In this document: in pieces, positions 28,561 to 41,225 of the stretch
Position numbering within the stretch: position 1 is the first letter of the stretch
Layout of the letters: every line of letters begins with the position of its first letter
NCBI GenBank assembly: GCA_032622095.1
Contig: CP136061.1
Location: 172,305,107 to 172,369,106 of the forward strand
Direction of reading: 5' to 3'
Origin: Siphonodentalium dalli
Taxonomy: Eukaryota; Mollusca; Scaphopoda; Gadilida; Siphonodentaliidae
Length of the DNA: 64,000 bases
Made by a program: the position numbers and the translations under genes
The notes under the pieces: model-generated
Database searches by the model: none
Seen by the model: the letters and a program-made list of their open reading frames with translations, nothing else
Told to the model about the DNA's origin: nothing

Positions 28561-29070
28561 CTATATATATGTGTGGTGGAGATACCTATATATGTATGTG
28601 GTGGGATACCTATAGATGTGTGTGGCGGGGATACCTATATTTGTATGTTGTGGGGATACCTATATATGTATGTGGTGGGGATACCTATATATATGTGGTG
28701 GGGAGACCTATATATGTGTGTGGCGGGGATACCTATATATGTATGTGGTGAGGATACCTATATATGTATGTGGTGGGGATACCTATATATGTGTGTGTGT
28801 GGGGATACCTATATATGTATGTGGTGGGGATACCTATATATGTGTGTGGTGGTGATACCTATATATGTGTGTGGCGAGTATACCTATATATGTGTGTGGT
28901 GGGGATACCTATATATTTGTGTGGCGGGGATACCTATATATGTATTTGGTGGGGATACCTATAGATGTGTGTGGCGGGGATACCTATATATGTATGTTGT
29001 GGGGATACCTATATATGTATGTGGTGGGGATACCTATATATGTATGTGGTGGGGATACCTATATATATGT

Positions 29071-29685
29071 GTGGTGGTAATACCAATATATGTGTGTGGC
29101 GAGTATACCTATATATGTGTGTGGTGGGTATACCTATATATTTGTGTGGCGGGGATACCTATATATGTGTGTGGTGGGGATACCTATATATGTATGTGGT
29201 GAGGATACCTATATATGTATGCGGTGAGGATACCTATATATGTATGTGGTGAGGATACCTATATCTGTATGTGGTGGGGATACCTATATATGTATGTGGT
29301 GAGGATACCTATATATGTATGTGGTGGGGATACCTATATATGTGTGTGTGTGGGGATACCTATATATGTATGTGGTGGGGATACCTATATATGTGTGTGG
29401 TGGTGATACCTATATATGTGTGTGGCGAGTATACCTATATATGTGTGTGGTGGGGATACCTATATATTTGTGTGGTGGTAATACCAATATATGTGTGTGG
29501 CGAGTATACCTATATATGTGTGTGGTGGGTATACCTATATATTTGTGTGGCGGGGATACCTATATATGTGTGTGGTGGGGATACCTATATATGTATGTGG
29601 TGAGGATACCTATATATGTATGCGGTGAGGATACCTATATATGTATGTGGTGAGGATACCTATATCTGTATGTGGTGGGGATACC
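29071..29685 (+). repeat. Local 401-bp duplication in block II
   Basis: The rare string GTGGTGGTAATACCAATATA occurs at 29,071 and again at 29,472. The following run, including GGTGGGTATACC and TATGCGGTGAGG, repeats at an offset of 401 bp (for example 29,215 against 29,616). The stretch upstream, near 28,764, is also related to about 29,315, so this site has undergone more than one exchange. Confidence 0.75.
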
Positions 29686-32129
29686 TATATATGTGTATGA
29701 TGGGGATACCTATATATGTATGTTGTGGGGATACTTATATATGTATGTGGTGGGGATACCTATATATGTGTGTGGTGGGGATACCTATATATGTATGTGG
29801 TGGCGATACCTATATATGTATGTGGTGGTGATACCTATATATGTGTGTGGTGGGGAGACCTATATATGTGTGTGGCGGGGATACCTATATATGTATGTAG
29901 TGAGGATACCTATATGTGTGTGTGGTGGGGAGACCTATATCTGTGTGTGGAGAGGATACCTATATATGTGTGTGGCGGGGATACCTATATATGTGTGTGG
30001 CGGGGATACCTATATATGAGTATGGTGAGGATACCTATATATGTATGTGGTGAGGATACCTATATATGTATGTGGTGAGGATACCTATATCTGTATGTGG
30101 TGGGGATACCTATATATGTGTGTGATGGGGATACCTATATATGTATGTTGTGGGGATACTTATATATGTATGTGGTGGGGATACATATAGATGTGTGTGG
30201 TGGGGATACCTATATATGTATGTGGTGGGGATACCTATATATGTATGTGGTGGGGATACCTATATATATGTGTGGTGGGGAGACCTATATATGTGTGTGG
30301 CGGGGATACCTATATATGTATGTGGTGAGGATACCTATATATGTATGTGGTGAGGATACCTATATCTGTATGTGGTGGGGATACCTATATATGTGTGTGA
30401 TGGGGATACCTATATATGTATGTGGTGGGGATACTTATATATGTATGTGGTGGGGATACTTATATATGTATGTGGTGGGGATACCTATATAGGTGTGTGG
30501 TGGGGATACCTATATATGTATGTGGTGGCGATACCTATATATGTATGTGGTGTTGATACCTATATATGTGTGTGGTGGGGAGACCTATATATGTGTGTGG
30601 CGGGGATACCTATATATGTATGTGGTGAGGATACCTATATGAGTGTGTGGTGGGGAGACCTATATCTGTGTGTGGAGAGGATACCTATATATGTGTGTGG
30701 CGGGGATACCTATATATGTGTGTGGCGGGGATACCTATATATGTGTATGGTGAGGATACCTATACATGTGTGTGGTGAGGATACCTATAGATGTATGTGG
30801 TGGGGATACCTATAGACGTATGTGGCGGGGATACCTATATATGTATGTGTTGGGGATACCTATAGATGTATGTGGTGGGGAGACATATATATGTATGAGG
30901 CGGTGATATCTATATATGTGTGTGGTGGTGATACCTATATATATGTGTGTGGTGGGAATACCTATATATGAGTGTGGTGGGGATACCTATATATGTTTGT
31001 GGTGGGGATACCTATATATGTATGTGGCGGGGATACCTATAGATGTGTGTGGTGGGGATACCTATATATGTATGTGGTGGGGATACCTATATATGTATGT
31101 GGTGGGGATACCTATATAAATGTGTGGTGGGGATACCTATATATGTATGTGGTGGGATACCTATAGATGTGTGTGGCGGGGATACCTATATATGTATGTT
31201 GTGGGGATACCTATATATGTATGTGGTGGGGATACCTATATATGTATGTGGTGGGGATACCTATATATATGTGTGGTGGTGATACCTATATATGTGTGTG
31301 GCGAGTATACCTATATATGTGTGTGGTGGGGATACCTATATATTTGTGTGGCGGGGATACCTATATATGTATTTGGTGGGAATACCTATAGATGTATGTG
31401 GAGGGGAGACCTATATATGTGTGGTGGTGGGGAGACCTATATATGTGTGTGGTGAGGATACATTTATATGTATGTGGTGATGTGTGTGGCGGGGATACCT
31501 ATATATGTGTGTGGCGAGGATACCTATATATGTGTGGTGGTGATACCTATATATGTGTGTGGTGGGGAGACCTATATATGTGTGTGGCGGGGATACCTAT
31601 ATATGTTTGTGGTGGGGATACCTATAGATGTGTGTGGTGGGGAAACCTATATATGTATGTGGCTGGGATACCTATAGATGTGTGTGGTGGGGATACCTAT
31701 ATATGTATGTGGTGGGGATACCTATATATGTATGTGGTGGGGATACCTATATATATGTGTGGTGGAGATACCTATATATGTATGTGGTGGGATACCTATA
31801 GATGTGTGTGGCGGGGATACCTTTATATGTATGTTGTGGGGATATCTATATATGTATGTGGTGGGAATACCTATATATATGTGTGGTGGGGAGACCTATA
31901 TATGTGTGTGGCGGGGATACCTATATATGTATGTGGTGAGGATACCTATATATGTATGTGGTGGGGATACCTATATATGTGTGTGTGTGGGGATACCTAT
32001 ATATGTATGTGGTGGGGATACCTATATATGTGTGTGTGGTGGGGATACCTATATATGTATGTGGAGGTGATACCTATATATGTGTGTGGTGGGGATACCT
32101 ATATATGTATGTGGTGAGGATACCTATAT

Positions 32130-33290
32130 ATGTATGTGGTGAGGATACCTATATATGTATGTGGTGAGGATACCTATATATGTGTGTGGTGGGGATACCT
32201 ATATATGTATGTGGTGGCGATACCTATATATGTATGTGGTGGTGATACCTATATATGTGTGTGGTGGGGAGACCTATATATGTGTGTGGCGGGGATACCT
32301 ATATATGTATGTGGTGAGGATACCTATATGAGTGTGTGGTGGGGAGATCTATATATGTATGTGGTGGGGATACCTATATATGTATGTGGTGGGGATACCT
32401 ATATATATGTGCGGTGGTGATACCTATATATGTGTGTGGCGAGTATACCTATATATGTGTGAGGTGGGGATACCTATATATTTGTGTGGCGGGGATACCT
32501 ATATATGTATTTGGTGGGGATACCTATAGATGTATGTGGAGGGGAGACCTATATATGTGTGGTGGTGGGGAGACCTATATATGTGTGTGGTGAGGATACC
32601 TTTATATGTGTGTGGTGATGTGTGTGGCGGGGATACCTATATATGTGTGTGGCGGGGATACCTATATATGTGTGGTGGTGATACCTATATATGTGTGTGG
32701 TGGGGAGACCTATATATGTGTGTGGCGGGGATACCTATATATGTTTGTGGTGGGGATACCTATAGATGTGTGTGGTGGGGATAGCTATATATGTATGTGG
32801 CGGGGATACCTATAGATGTGTGTGGTGGGGATACCTATATATGTATGTGGTGGGGATACCTATATATGTAAGTGGTGGGGATACCTATATATATGTGTGG
32901 TGGAGATACCTATATATGTATGTGGTGGGATACCTATAGATGTGTGTGGCGGGGATACCTATATATGTATGTTGTGGGGATACCAATATATGTATGTGGT
33001 GGGGATACCTATATATGTATGTGGTGGGGATACCTATATATATGTGTGGTGGTGATACCTATATATGTGTGTGGCGAGTATACCTATATATGTGTGTGGT
33101 GGGGATACCTATATATTTGTGTGGCGGGGATACCTATATATGTATGTGGTGGGGATACCTATAGATGTATGTGGAGGGGAGACCTATATATGTGTGGTGG
33201 TGGGGAGACCTATATATGTGTGTGGTGAGGATACCTTTATATGTATGTGGTGATGTGTGTGGTGGGGAGACCTATATATGTGTGTGGCGG
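32130..33290 (+). repeat. Long-range copy, partner at -12,917 bp (about 19,213-20,373)
   Basis: This segment matches about 19,213-20,373 at an offset of 12,916-12,917 bp. It includes the truncated landmarks at 32,614 and 33,250 (19,698 and 20,333 in the partner) and the unit GGGATACCAATATATG near 32,980 and 20,063. The left copy contains one of the two 1,347-bp duplicates. The right copy has no such tandem duplicate, so the tandem duplication postdates the split of these copies. Confidence 0.8.
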
Positions 33291-36200
33291 GGATACCAAT
33301 ATATGTTTGTGGTGGGGATACCTATAGATGTGTGTGGTGGGGATACCTATATATGTATGTGGCGGAGATACCTATAGATGTGTGTGGTGGGGATACCTAT
33401 ATATGTATGTGGTGGGGATACCTATATATGTATGTGGTGGGGATACCTATATATATGTGAGGTGGAGATACCTATATATGTATGTGGTGGGGATACCTAT
33501 ATATGTGTGTGGTGGGGATACCTATATATGTATGTGGTGGTGATACCTATATATGTATGTGGTGGGATACCTATAGATGTGTGTGGCGGGGATACCTATA
33601 TATGTATGTTGTGGGGATACCTATATATGTATGTGGTGGGGATACATATATATGTATGTGGTGGGGATACCTATATATATGTGTGGTGGAGGGACCTATA
33701 TATGTGTGTGGCGGGGATACCTATATATGTATGTGGTGAGGATACCTATATATGTATGTGGTGGGGATACCTATATATGTGTGTGTGTGGGGATACCTAT
33801 ATATGTATGTGGTGGGGATAACTATATATGTGTGTGGTGGGGATACCTATATATGTATGTTGTGGTGATACCTATATATGTGTGTGGTGGGGATACCTAT
33901 ATATGTATGTGGTGAGGATACCTATATATGTATGTGGTGAGGATACCTATATATGTATGTGGTGAGGATACCTATATCTGTATGTGGTGGGGACACCTAT
34001 ATATGTGTGTGATGGGGATACCTATATATGTATGTGGTGGGGATACTTATATATGTATGTGGTGGGGATACTTATATATGTATGTGGTGGGGATACCTAT
34101 ATATGTGTGTGGTGGGGATACCTATATATGTATGTGGTGGCGATACCTATATATGTATGTGGTGGTGATACCTATATATGTGTGTGGTGGGGAGACCTAT
34201 ATATGTGTGTGGCGGGGATACCTATATATGTATGTGGTGAGGATACCTATATGAGTGTGTGGTGGGGAGATCTATATCTGTGTGTGGAGAGGATACCTAT
34301 ATATGTGTGTGGCGGGGATACCTATATATGTGTGTGGCGGAGATACCTATATATGTGTATGGTGAGGATACATATACATGTGTGTGGTGAGGATACCTAT
34401 AGATGTATGTGGTGGGGATACCTATAGATGTATGTGGCGGGGATACCTATATATGTATGTGTTGGGGATACCTATATATGTATGTGGCGGGGAGACATAT
34501 ATATGTATGTGGCGGTGATATATATATATGTGTGTGGTGGTGATACCTATATATATGTGTGTGGTGGGAATACCTATATATGTGTGTGGTGGGGATACCT
34601 ATATATGTTTGTGGTGGGGATACCTATATATGTGTGTGGTGGGGATACCTATATATGTATGTGGCGGGGATACCTATAGATGTGTGTGGTGGGGATACCT
34701 GTATATGTATGTGGTGGGGATACCTATATATGTATGTGGTGGGGATACCTATATAAATGTGTGGTGGGGATACCTATATATGTATGTGGTGGGATACCTA
34801 TAGATGTGTGTGGCGGGGATACCTATATATGTATGTTGTGGGGATACCTATATATGTATGTGGTGGGGATACCTATATATGTATGTGGTGGGGATACCTA
34901 TATATATGTGTGGTGGTGATACTTATATATGTGTGTGGCGAGTATACCTATATATGTGTGTGGTGGGGATACCTATATATTTGTGTGGCGGGGATACCTA
35001 TATATGTATTTGGTGTGGATACCTATAGATGTATGTGGAGGGGAGACCTATATATGTGTGGTGGTGGGGAGACCTATATATGTGTGTGGTGAGGATACCT
35101 TTATATGTATGTGGTGATGTGTGTGGCGGGGATACCTATATATGTGTGTGGCGGGGATACCTATATATGTGTGGTGGTGATACCTATATATGTGTGTGGT
35201 GGGGATACCTATATATGTGTGTGGCGGGGATACCTATATATGTTTGTGGTGGGGATACCTATAGATGTGTGTGGTGGGGATACCTATATATGTATGTGGC
35301 GGGGATACCTATAGATGTGTGTGGTGGGGATACCTATATATGTATGTGGTGGGGATACCTATATATGTGTGTGGTGGGGATACCTATAGATGTGTGGTGG
35401 GGATACCTATATATGTATATGGCGGGAGACCTATATATGTATGTTGCGGGGATACCTATATATGTGTGTGGTGGGGAGACCAATATATGTGTGTGGTGGG
35501 GATACCTATAGATGTGTGGTGGGGATACCAATATATGTATGTGGCGGGGAGACCTATATATGTATGTGGCGGGGATACCTATATATGTGTGTGGTGGGGA
35601 TACCTATATATGTGTGTGGCGGGGATACCTATATATGTGTGTGGCGGGGATACCTATATATCCCTTGTGGTGGAGAGACCTATTTATGTGTGTGTGGTGG
35701 GGATTCCTATATGTGTGTGGTGGTGATACCTATATATGTATGTGGTGGGGATACCTATATATGTGTGTGGTTGGGATACCTATATATGTATGTGGTGGGG
35801 ATACTTATAGATGTGTATGGTGGGGATACCTATATATGTGTGTGCTGGGGATACCTATATATGTGTGTGTTGGGGATATCTATAGATGTGTGTGGTGGGG
35901 ATACCTATAGATGTATGTGGTGGGGAGACCTATATATGTGTGTGGTGGTGATACCTATATATGTATGTGGTGGGGATACCTATAAATGTGTGTGGTGGGT
36001 ATACCTATATATGTATGTGGTGGGGATACCTATAGATTTGTGTGGTGGGGATACCTATATATGTATGTGGTGGGAAGACCTATATATGTGTGTGGTGGTG
36101 ATACCTATATATGTATGTGGCCGGGATACCTATAAATGTGTGTGGTGGGGATGCCTATATATGTAAGTGGTGGGGATACCTATAGATGTGTGTGGTGGGG

Positions 36201-36429
36201 ATACCTATAGATGTGTATATTGGGGATATCTATATATTTATGTGGTGGGGATACCTATATATGTATGTGGTGGGGATACCTATATATGTATGTGGTGGAG
36301 ATACCTATATATGTGTGTGGGGAGGATACCTATATATGTATGTGGTGGGGATACCTATAGATGTATGTGGTGGGGATACCTATATATGTGTGTGGCGGGG
36401 ATACATATATATGTGTGTGGTAGGGATAC

Positions 36430-37330
36430 CTATATATGTATGTGGTGGGGATACCTATATATGTATGTGGTGGTGATACCTATATATGTATGTGGTGGGG
36501 AGACCTATGGATGTATGTGGCGGGTAGACCTTTATATGTATGTGGTGGGGATACCTATATATTTGTGTGGTGGGGATACCTATATATGTATATGGTGGGG
36601 ATACCTACATATTCATGTGGTGGGAATACCTATAGATGTGTGTGGTGGGGTTACATATAAATGTGTGTGGTGGGGATACCTATATATGTGTGTGGTGGGG
36701 ATACCTATATATGTATGTGGTGTGGATACCTATATATGTGTGTGGTGGGGATACATATAGATGTATGTGGTGGGGATACCTATATATGTGTATGGTGGGG
36801 ATACATATATATGTATGTGGTGGGGATACCTATATATGTATGTGGTAGGGATACCTATATATGTGTGTGGTGGGGATACCTATAGATGTATGTGGTTGGG
36901 ATACCTATATATGTATGTGGTGGGGATACCTATATATGTGTGTGGTGGTGATACCTATATATGTATGTGGTGGGGATACCTATATATGTATTTGGCGGGG
37001 ATACCTATATATGTGTGTGGTGGTGATACCTATATATGTGTGTCGTGGGGATACCTATATATGTGTGTGGCGGGAGACCTATAGATGTATGTGGTGGGGA
37101 TACCTATAGATGTATGTGGCGGTGATACCAATAGATATATGTGGTGGGGATACCTGTATATGTATGTGGTGGGGATACCTATATATGTATGTGGTGGGGA
37201 TACCTATATATGTATGTGGTGGGGATACCTATAGATGTATGTGGTGGGGATACCTATATATGTATGTGGTGGGGATACCTATATATGTATATGGTGGTGA
37301 TACCTATATATGTATGTGGTGGGGAAACCT
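36430..37330 (+). repeat. Long-range copy, partner at +25,030 bp
   Basis: Monomer order from about 36,430 to 37,330 matches about 61,460-62,360 at a constant offset of 25,030 bp. Shared rare units include TACATATTCATG, GGGGTTACATATA, GGTGTGGATACC, GGTAGGGATACC, a GTCGTGGGG unit and GATACCAATAGATATATG. Substitutions are scattered, for example TATAAATG near 36,657 against TATAGATG near 61,687. Similarity extends somewhat beyond these limits on both sides. Confidence 0.8.
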
Positions 37331-38803
37331 ATAGATGTATGTGGCGGGGAGACCTATATATGTGTGTGGTGATGATACCTATATATGTGTGTGGTGGGGA
37401 GACCTATAGATGTATGTGGCAGGGATACCTATATATGTGTGTGGTGAGGAGACCAATATATGTGTGTGGTGGGGATACCTATAGATGTGTGGTGGGGATA
37501 CCTATATATGTATGTGGCGGGAGACCTATATATGTATGTTGCGGGGATACCTATATATGTGTGTGGTGGGGAGACCAATATATGTGTGTGGTGGGGATAC
37601 CTATAGATGTGTGGTGGGGATACCAATATATGTATGTGGCGGGGAGACCTATATATGTATGTGGCGGGGATACCTATATATGTGTGTGGTGGGGATACCT
37701 ATATATGTGTGTGGCGGGATACCTATATATGTGTGTGGCGGGGATACCTATATATGCTTGTGGTGGAGAGACCTATATATGTGTGTGTGGTGGGGATTCC
37801 TATATGTGTGTGGTGGTGATACCTATATATGTATGTGGTGGGGATACCTATATATGTGTGTGGTTGGGATACCTATATATGTATGTGGTGGGGATACTTA
37901 TAGAAGTGTATGGTGGGGATACCTATATATGTGTGTGGTGGGGATACCTATATATGTGTGTGTTGGGGATATCTATAGATGTGTGTGGTGTGGATACCTA
38001 TAGATGTATGTGGTGGGGAGACCTATATATGTGTGTGGTGGTGATACCTATATATGTATGTGGCGGGGATACCTATAAATGTGTGTGGTGGGGATACCTA
38101 AATATGTATGTGGTGGGGATACCTATAGATGTGTGTGGGGGGGATACCTATATATGTATGTATTGGGGATATATATATATGTATGTGGTGGGGATACCTA
38201 TATATGTATGTGGTGGGGATACCTATATATGTATGTGGTGGTGATACATATATATGTGTGTGGTGGGGATACCTATAGATGTGTGTGGTGGGGATACCTA
38301 TAGATGTATGTGGTGGGGAGACCTATATATGTATGTGGTGGGGATACCTATATATGTGTGTTGCGAGGATACCTAAATATATGTGTGTTGTGGGGATACC
38401 TATATATGTGTGTGGTGGGGATACCTATATATGTATGCGGTGGTGATACCTATATATGTATGTGGTGGGGATACCTATAGATGTGTGTGGTGGGGATACC
38501 TATATATGTATGTGGCGGGGATACCTATATATGTGTGTGGCTGGGATACCTATATATGTATGTGGTGGTGATACCTATATATGTATGTGGTGGGGATACC
38601 TATATATGTGTGTGGTGCGGATACCTATAGATGTATGTGGTGGTGATACCTATATATGTGTGTGGTGGGGATACATATAGATGAATGTGGTGGGGTTACC
38701 TATATATGTATGTGGTGGGGATACCTATATATGTATGTGGTGGTGATACATATATGTGTGTGGTGAGGATACCTATATATGTATGTGGTGGGGATACCTA
38801 TAG

Positions 38804-41225
38804 ATGTATGTGGCGGGGATACCTATATATGTGTGTGGTAGGGATACCTATATATGTATGTGGTGGGGATACCTATATATGTATGTGGTGGTGATACCTA
38901 TATATGTATGTGGTGGGGAGACCTATGGATGTATGTGGCGTCGAGACCTATATATGTATGTGGCGGGGATACCTATATATGTGTGTGGTGGGGATTCCTA
39001 TATATGTATATGGTGGGGATACCTACATATTTATGTGGTGGGGATACCTATAGATGTGTGTGGTGGGGATACCTATAGATGCGTGTGGTAGGGATACCTA
39101 TAGATGTGTGTGGTGGGGATACCTATATATGTATGTGGTGGGGATACCTATATGTGTGTGGTGGTGATACCTATATATGTATGTGGTGGGGATACCTCTA
39201 TATGTGTGTGGTTGGGATACCTATATATGTATTTGGTGGGGATACCTATAGATGTGTATGGTGGGGATACCTATATATGTGTGTGGTGGGGATACATATA
39301 TATGTGTGTGGTGGGGATACATATAGATGTGTGTGGTGGGGATACCTATAGATGTATGTGGTGGGGAGACCTATATATGTGTGTGGTGGTGATACCTATA
39401 TATGTATGTGGCCGGGATACCTATAAATGTGTGTGGTGGGGACACCTATATATGTAAGTGGTGGGGATACCTATAGATGTGTGTGGTGGGGATACCTATA
39501 GATGTGTGTATTGGGGATACCTATATATTTATGTGGTGGGGATACCTATATATGTATGTGGTGGGGATACCTATATATGTATGTGGTGGAGATACCTATA
39601 TATGTGTGTGGTGAGGATACCTATATATGTATGTGGTGGGGATACCTATAGATGTATGTGGTGGGGATACCTATATATGTGTGTGGCGGGGATACATATA
39701 TATGTGTGTGGTAGGGATACCTATATATGTATGTGGTGGGGATACCTATATATGTATGTGGTGGTGATACCTATATATGTATGTGGTGGGGGGACCTATG
39801 GATGTATGTGGCGGGTAGACCTTTATATGTATGTGGTGGGGATACCTATATATGTGTGTGGTGGGGATACCTATATATGTATATGGTGGGGATACCTACA
39901 TATTCATGTGGTGGGAATACCTATAGATGTGTGTGGTGGGGTTACATATATATGTGTGTGGTGGGGATACCTATATATGTGTGTGGTGGGGATACCTATA
40001 TATGTATGTGGTGGGGATACCTATATATGTGTGTGGTGGGGATACCTATATATGTATGTGGTGGGGATACCTATATATTTGTGTGGTGGGGATAACTATA
40101 GATGTATGTGGTGGGGATACCTATATATGTGTGTGGTGGGGATACATATATATGTATGTGGTGGGGATACCTATATATGTATGTGGTGGGGATACCTATA
40201 TATGTATGTGATGGGGATACCTATATATGTGTGTGGTGGGGATACCTATAGATGTATGTGGTGGGGATACCTATATATGTATGTGGTGAGGATACCTATA
40301 TATGTGTGTGGTGATGATACCTATATATGTATGTGGTGGGGATACCTATATATGTATTTGGCGGGGATACCTATATATGTGTGTGGTGGTGATACCTATA
40401 TATGTGTGTGGCGGGAGACCTATAGATGTATGTGGTGGGGATACCTATAAATATATGTGGCGGTGATACCAATTGATATATGTGGTGGGGATACCTATAT
40501 ATGTATGTGGTGGGGATACCTATATATGTATGTGGTGGGGATACCTATATATGTATGTGGTGGGGATACCTATAGATGTATGTGGTGGGGATACCTATAT
40601 ATGTATGTGGTGGGGATACCTATAGATATGTGTGGTGGGGATACCTATATATGTATGTATTGGGGATACCTATATATGTATGTGGTGGGGATACCTATAT
40701 ATGTATGTGGTGGGGATACCTATATATGTATGTGGTGGTGATACCTATATATGTGTGTGGCGGAGAGACCTATATATGAGTGTGTGGTGGGGATTCCTAT
40801 ATGTGTGTGGTGGTGATACCTATATATGTATGTGGTGGGGATACCTATATATGTGTGTGGTTGGGATACCTATATATGTATGTGGTGGGGATACTTATAG
40901 ATGTGTATGGTGGGGATACCTATATATGTGTGTGGTGGGGATACCTATATATGTGTGTGTTGGGGATATCTATAGATGTGTGTGGTGGTGATACCTATAT
41001 ATGTATGTGGCGGGGATACCTATAAATGTGTGTGGTGGGGATACCTATATATGTATGTGGTGGGGATACCTATAGATGTGTGTGGTGGGGATACCTATAT
41101 ATGTATGTATTGGGGATACCTATATATGTATGTGGTGGGGATACCTATATATGTATGTGGTGGGGATACCTATATATGTGTGTGTGGTGGGGATTCCTAT
41201 ATGTTTGTGGTGGTGATACCTATAT
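38804..41225 (+). repeat. Tandem higher-order duplication, copy 1 of 2,422 bp
   Basis: Copy 1 is immediately followed by copy 2 at an offset of exactly 2,422 bp. The left limit is set by a mismatch at 38,803 (G) against 41,225 (A). The match ends at 41,235 (C) against 43,657 (T). Rare units agree in both copies: GGCGTCGAGACC, GGGGGGACCTATGG, GGGGACACC with the following GTAAGTGG, ATACCAATTGATATATG, and TATATGAGTGTG. No difference was found in the positions I compared. Confidence 0.92.

Larger units (their letters stand above)
13968..35113 (+). repeat. Thirteen copies of a truncated monomer, a block II landmark
   Basis: A monomer has lost about 13 bases, giving GTGGTGATGTGTGTGG where GGGATACCTATAT should intervene. 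It lies directly after an ACCTTTATATG or ACATTTATATG unit. Copies occur near 13,968 (variant GTAGTGATG), 15,053, 18,563, 19,698, 20,333, 21,680, 24,597, 25,759, 28,291, 31,477, 32,614, 33,250 and 35,113. The identical rare break shows that these segments descend from one ancestor. The intervals 1,135 + 635 (from 18,563) and 1,137 + 636 (from 31,477) repeat the same pattern about 12.9 kb apart. Confidence 0.85.
10700..35350 (+). repeat. Block II of the array (distinct, internally amplified variant family)
   Basis: Block II is defined by variants seen repeatedly here and not noticed outside it: GGCGAGTATACC, CTATATCTGTATG, GTTGTGGGGATACC, the 24-bp GGTGGGATACC monomer, and a truncated unit reading GTGGTGATGTGTGTGG. 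The block I/III marker GAGACCTATGGATG was not seen between about 10.3 and 36.5 kb. A diagnostic long monomer ending in GTGGGAATACC starts near 10,744, 11,371, 13,419, 18,013, 20,606, 21,953, 24,053, 27,768, 30,952 and 34,564. This gives higher-order spacings of 627, 2,048, 4,594, 2,593, 1,347, 2,100, 3,715, 3,184 and 3,612 bp. The irregular spacing indicates repeated unequal exchange with internal deletion rather than one fixed period. Boundaries are approximate. Confidence 0.75.

Noticed and set aside
35655-35700. Odd TATATATCCCTTG unit as a possible insertion or inverted fragment
   Set aside because: The related units near 37,750 and 56,840 read TATATATGCTTG, so this is a local substitution or small indel (ATCCC for ATGC) and not an inserted element or a second orientation switch.
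37141-38244. Longest + strand open frame (367 codons), and hundreds of similar ones such as 39,458-40,450 and 41,880-42,872
   Set aside because: The frames contain only the translated satellite. Each monomer shifts the frame by one base and all frames give the same cycle. Units of 24 and 27 bp shift frames at random, there is no codon-position bias, and starts and ends fall wherever a variant makes ATG or a stop.
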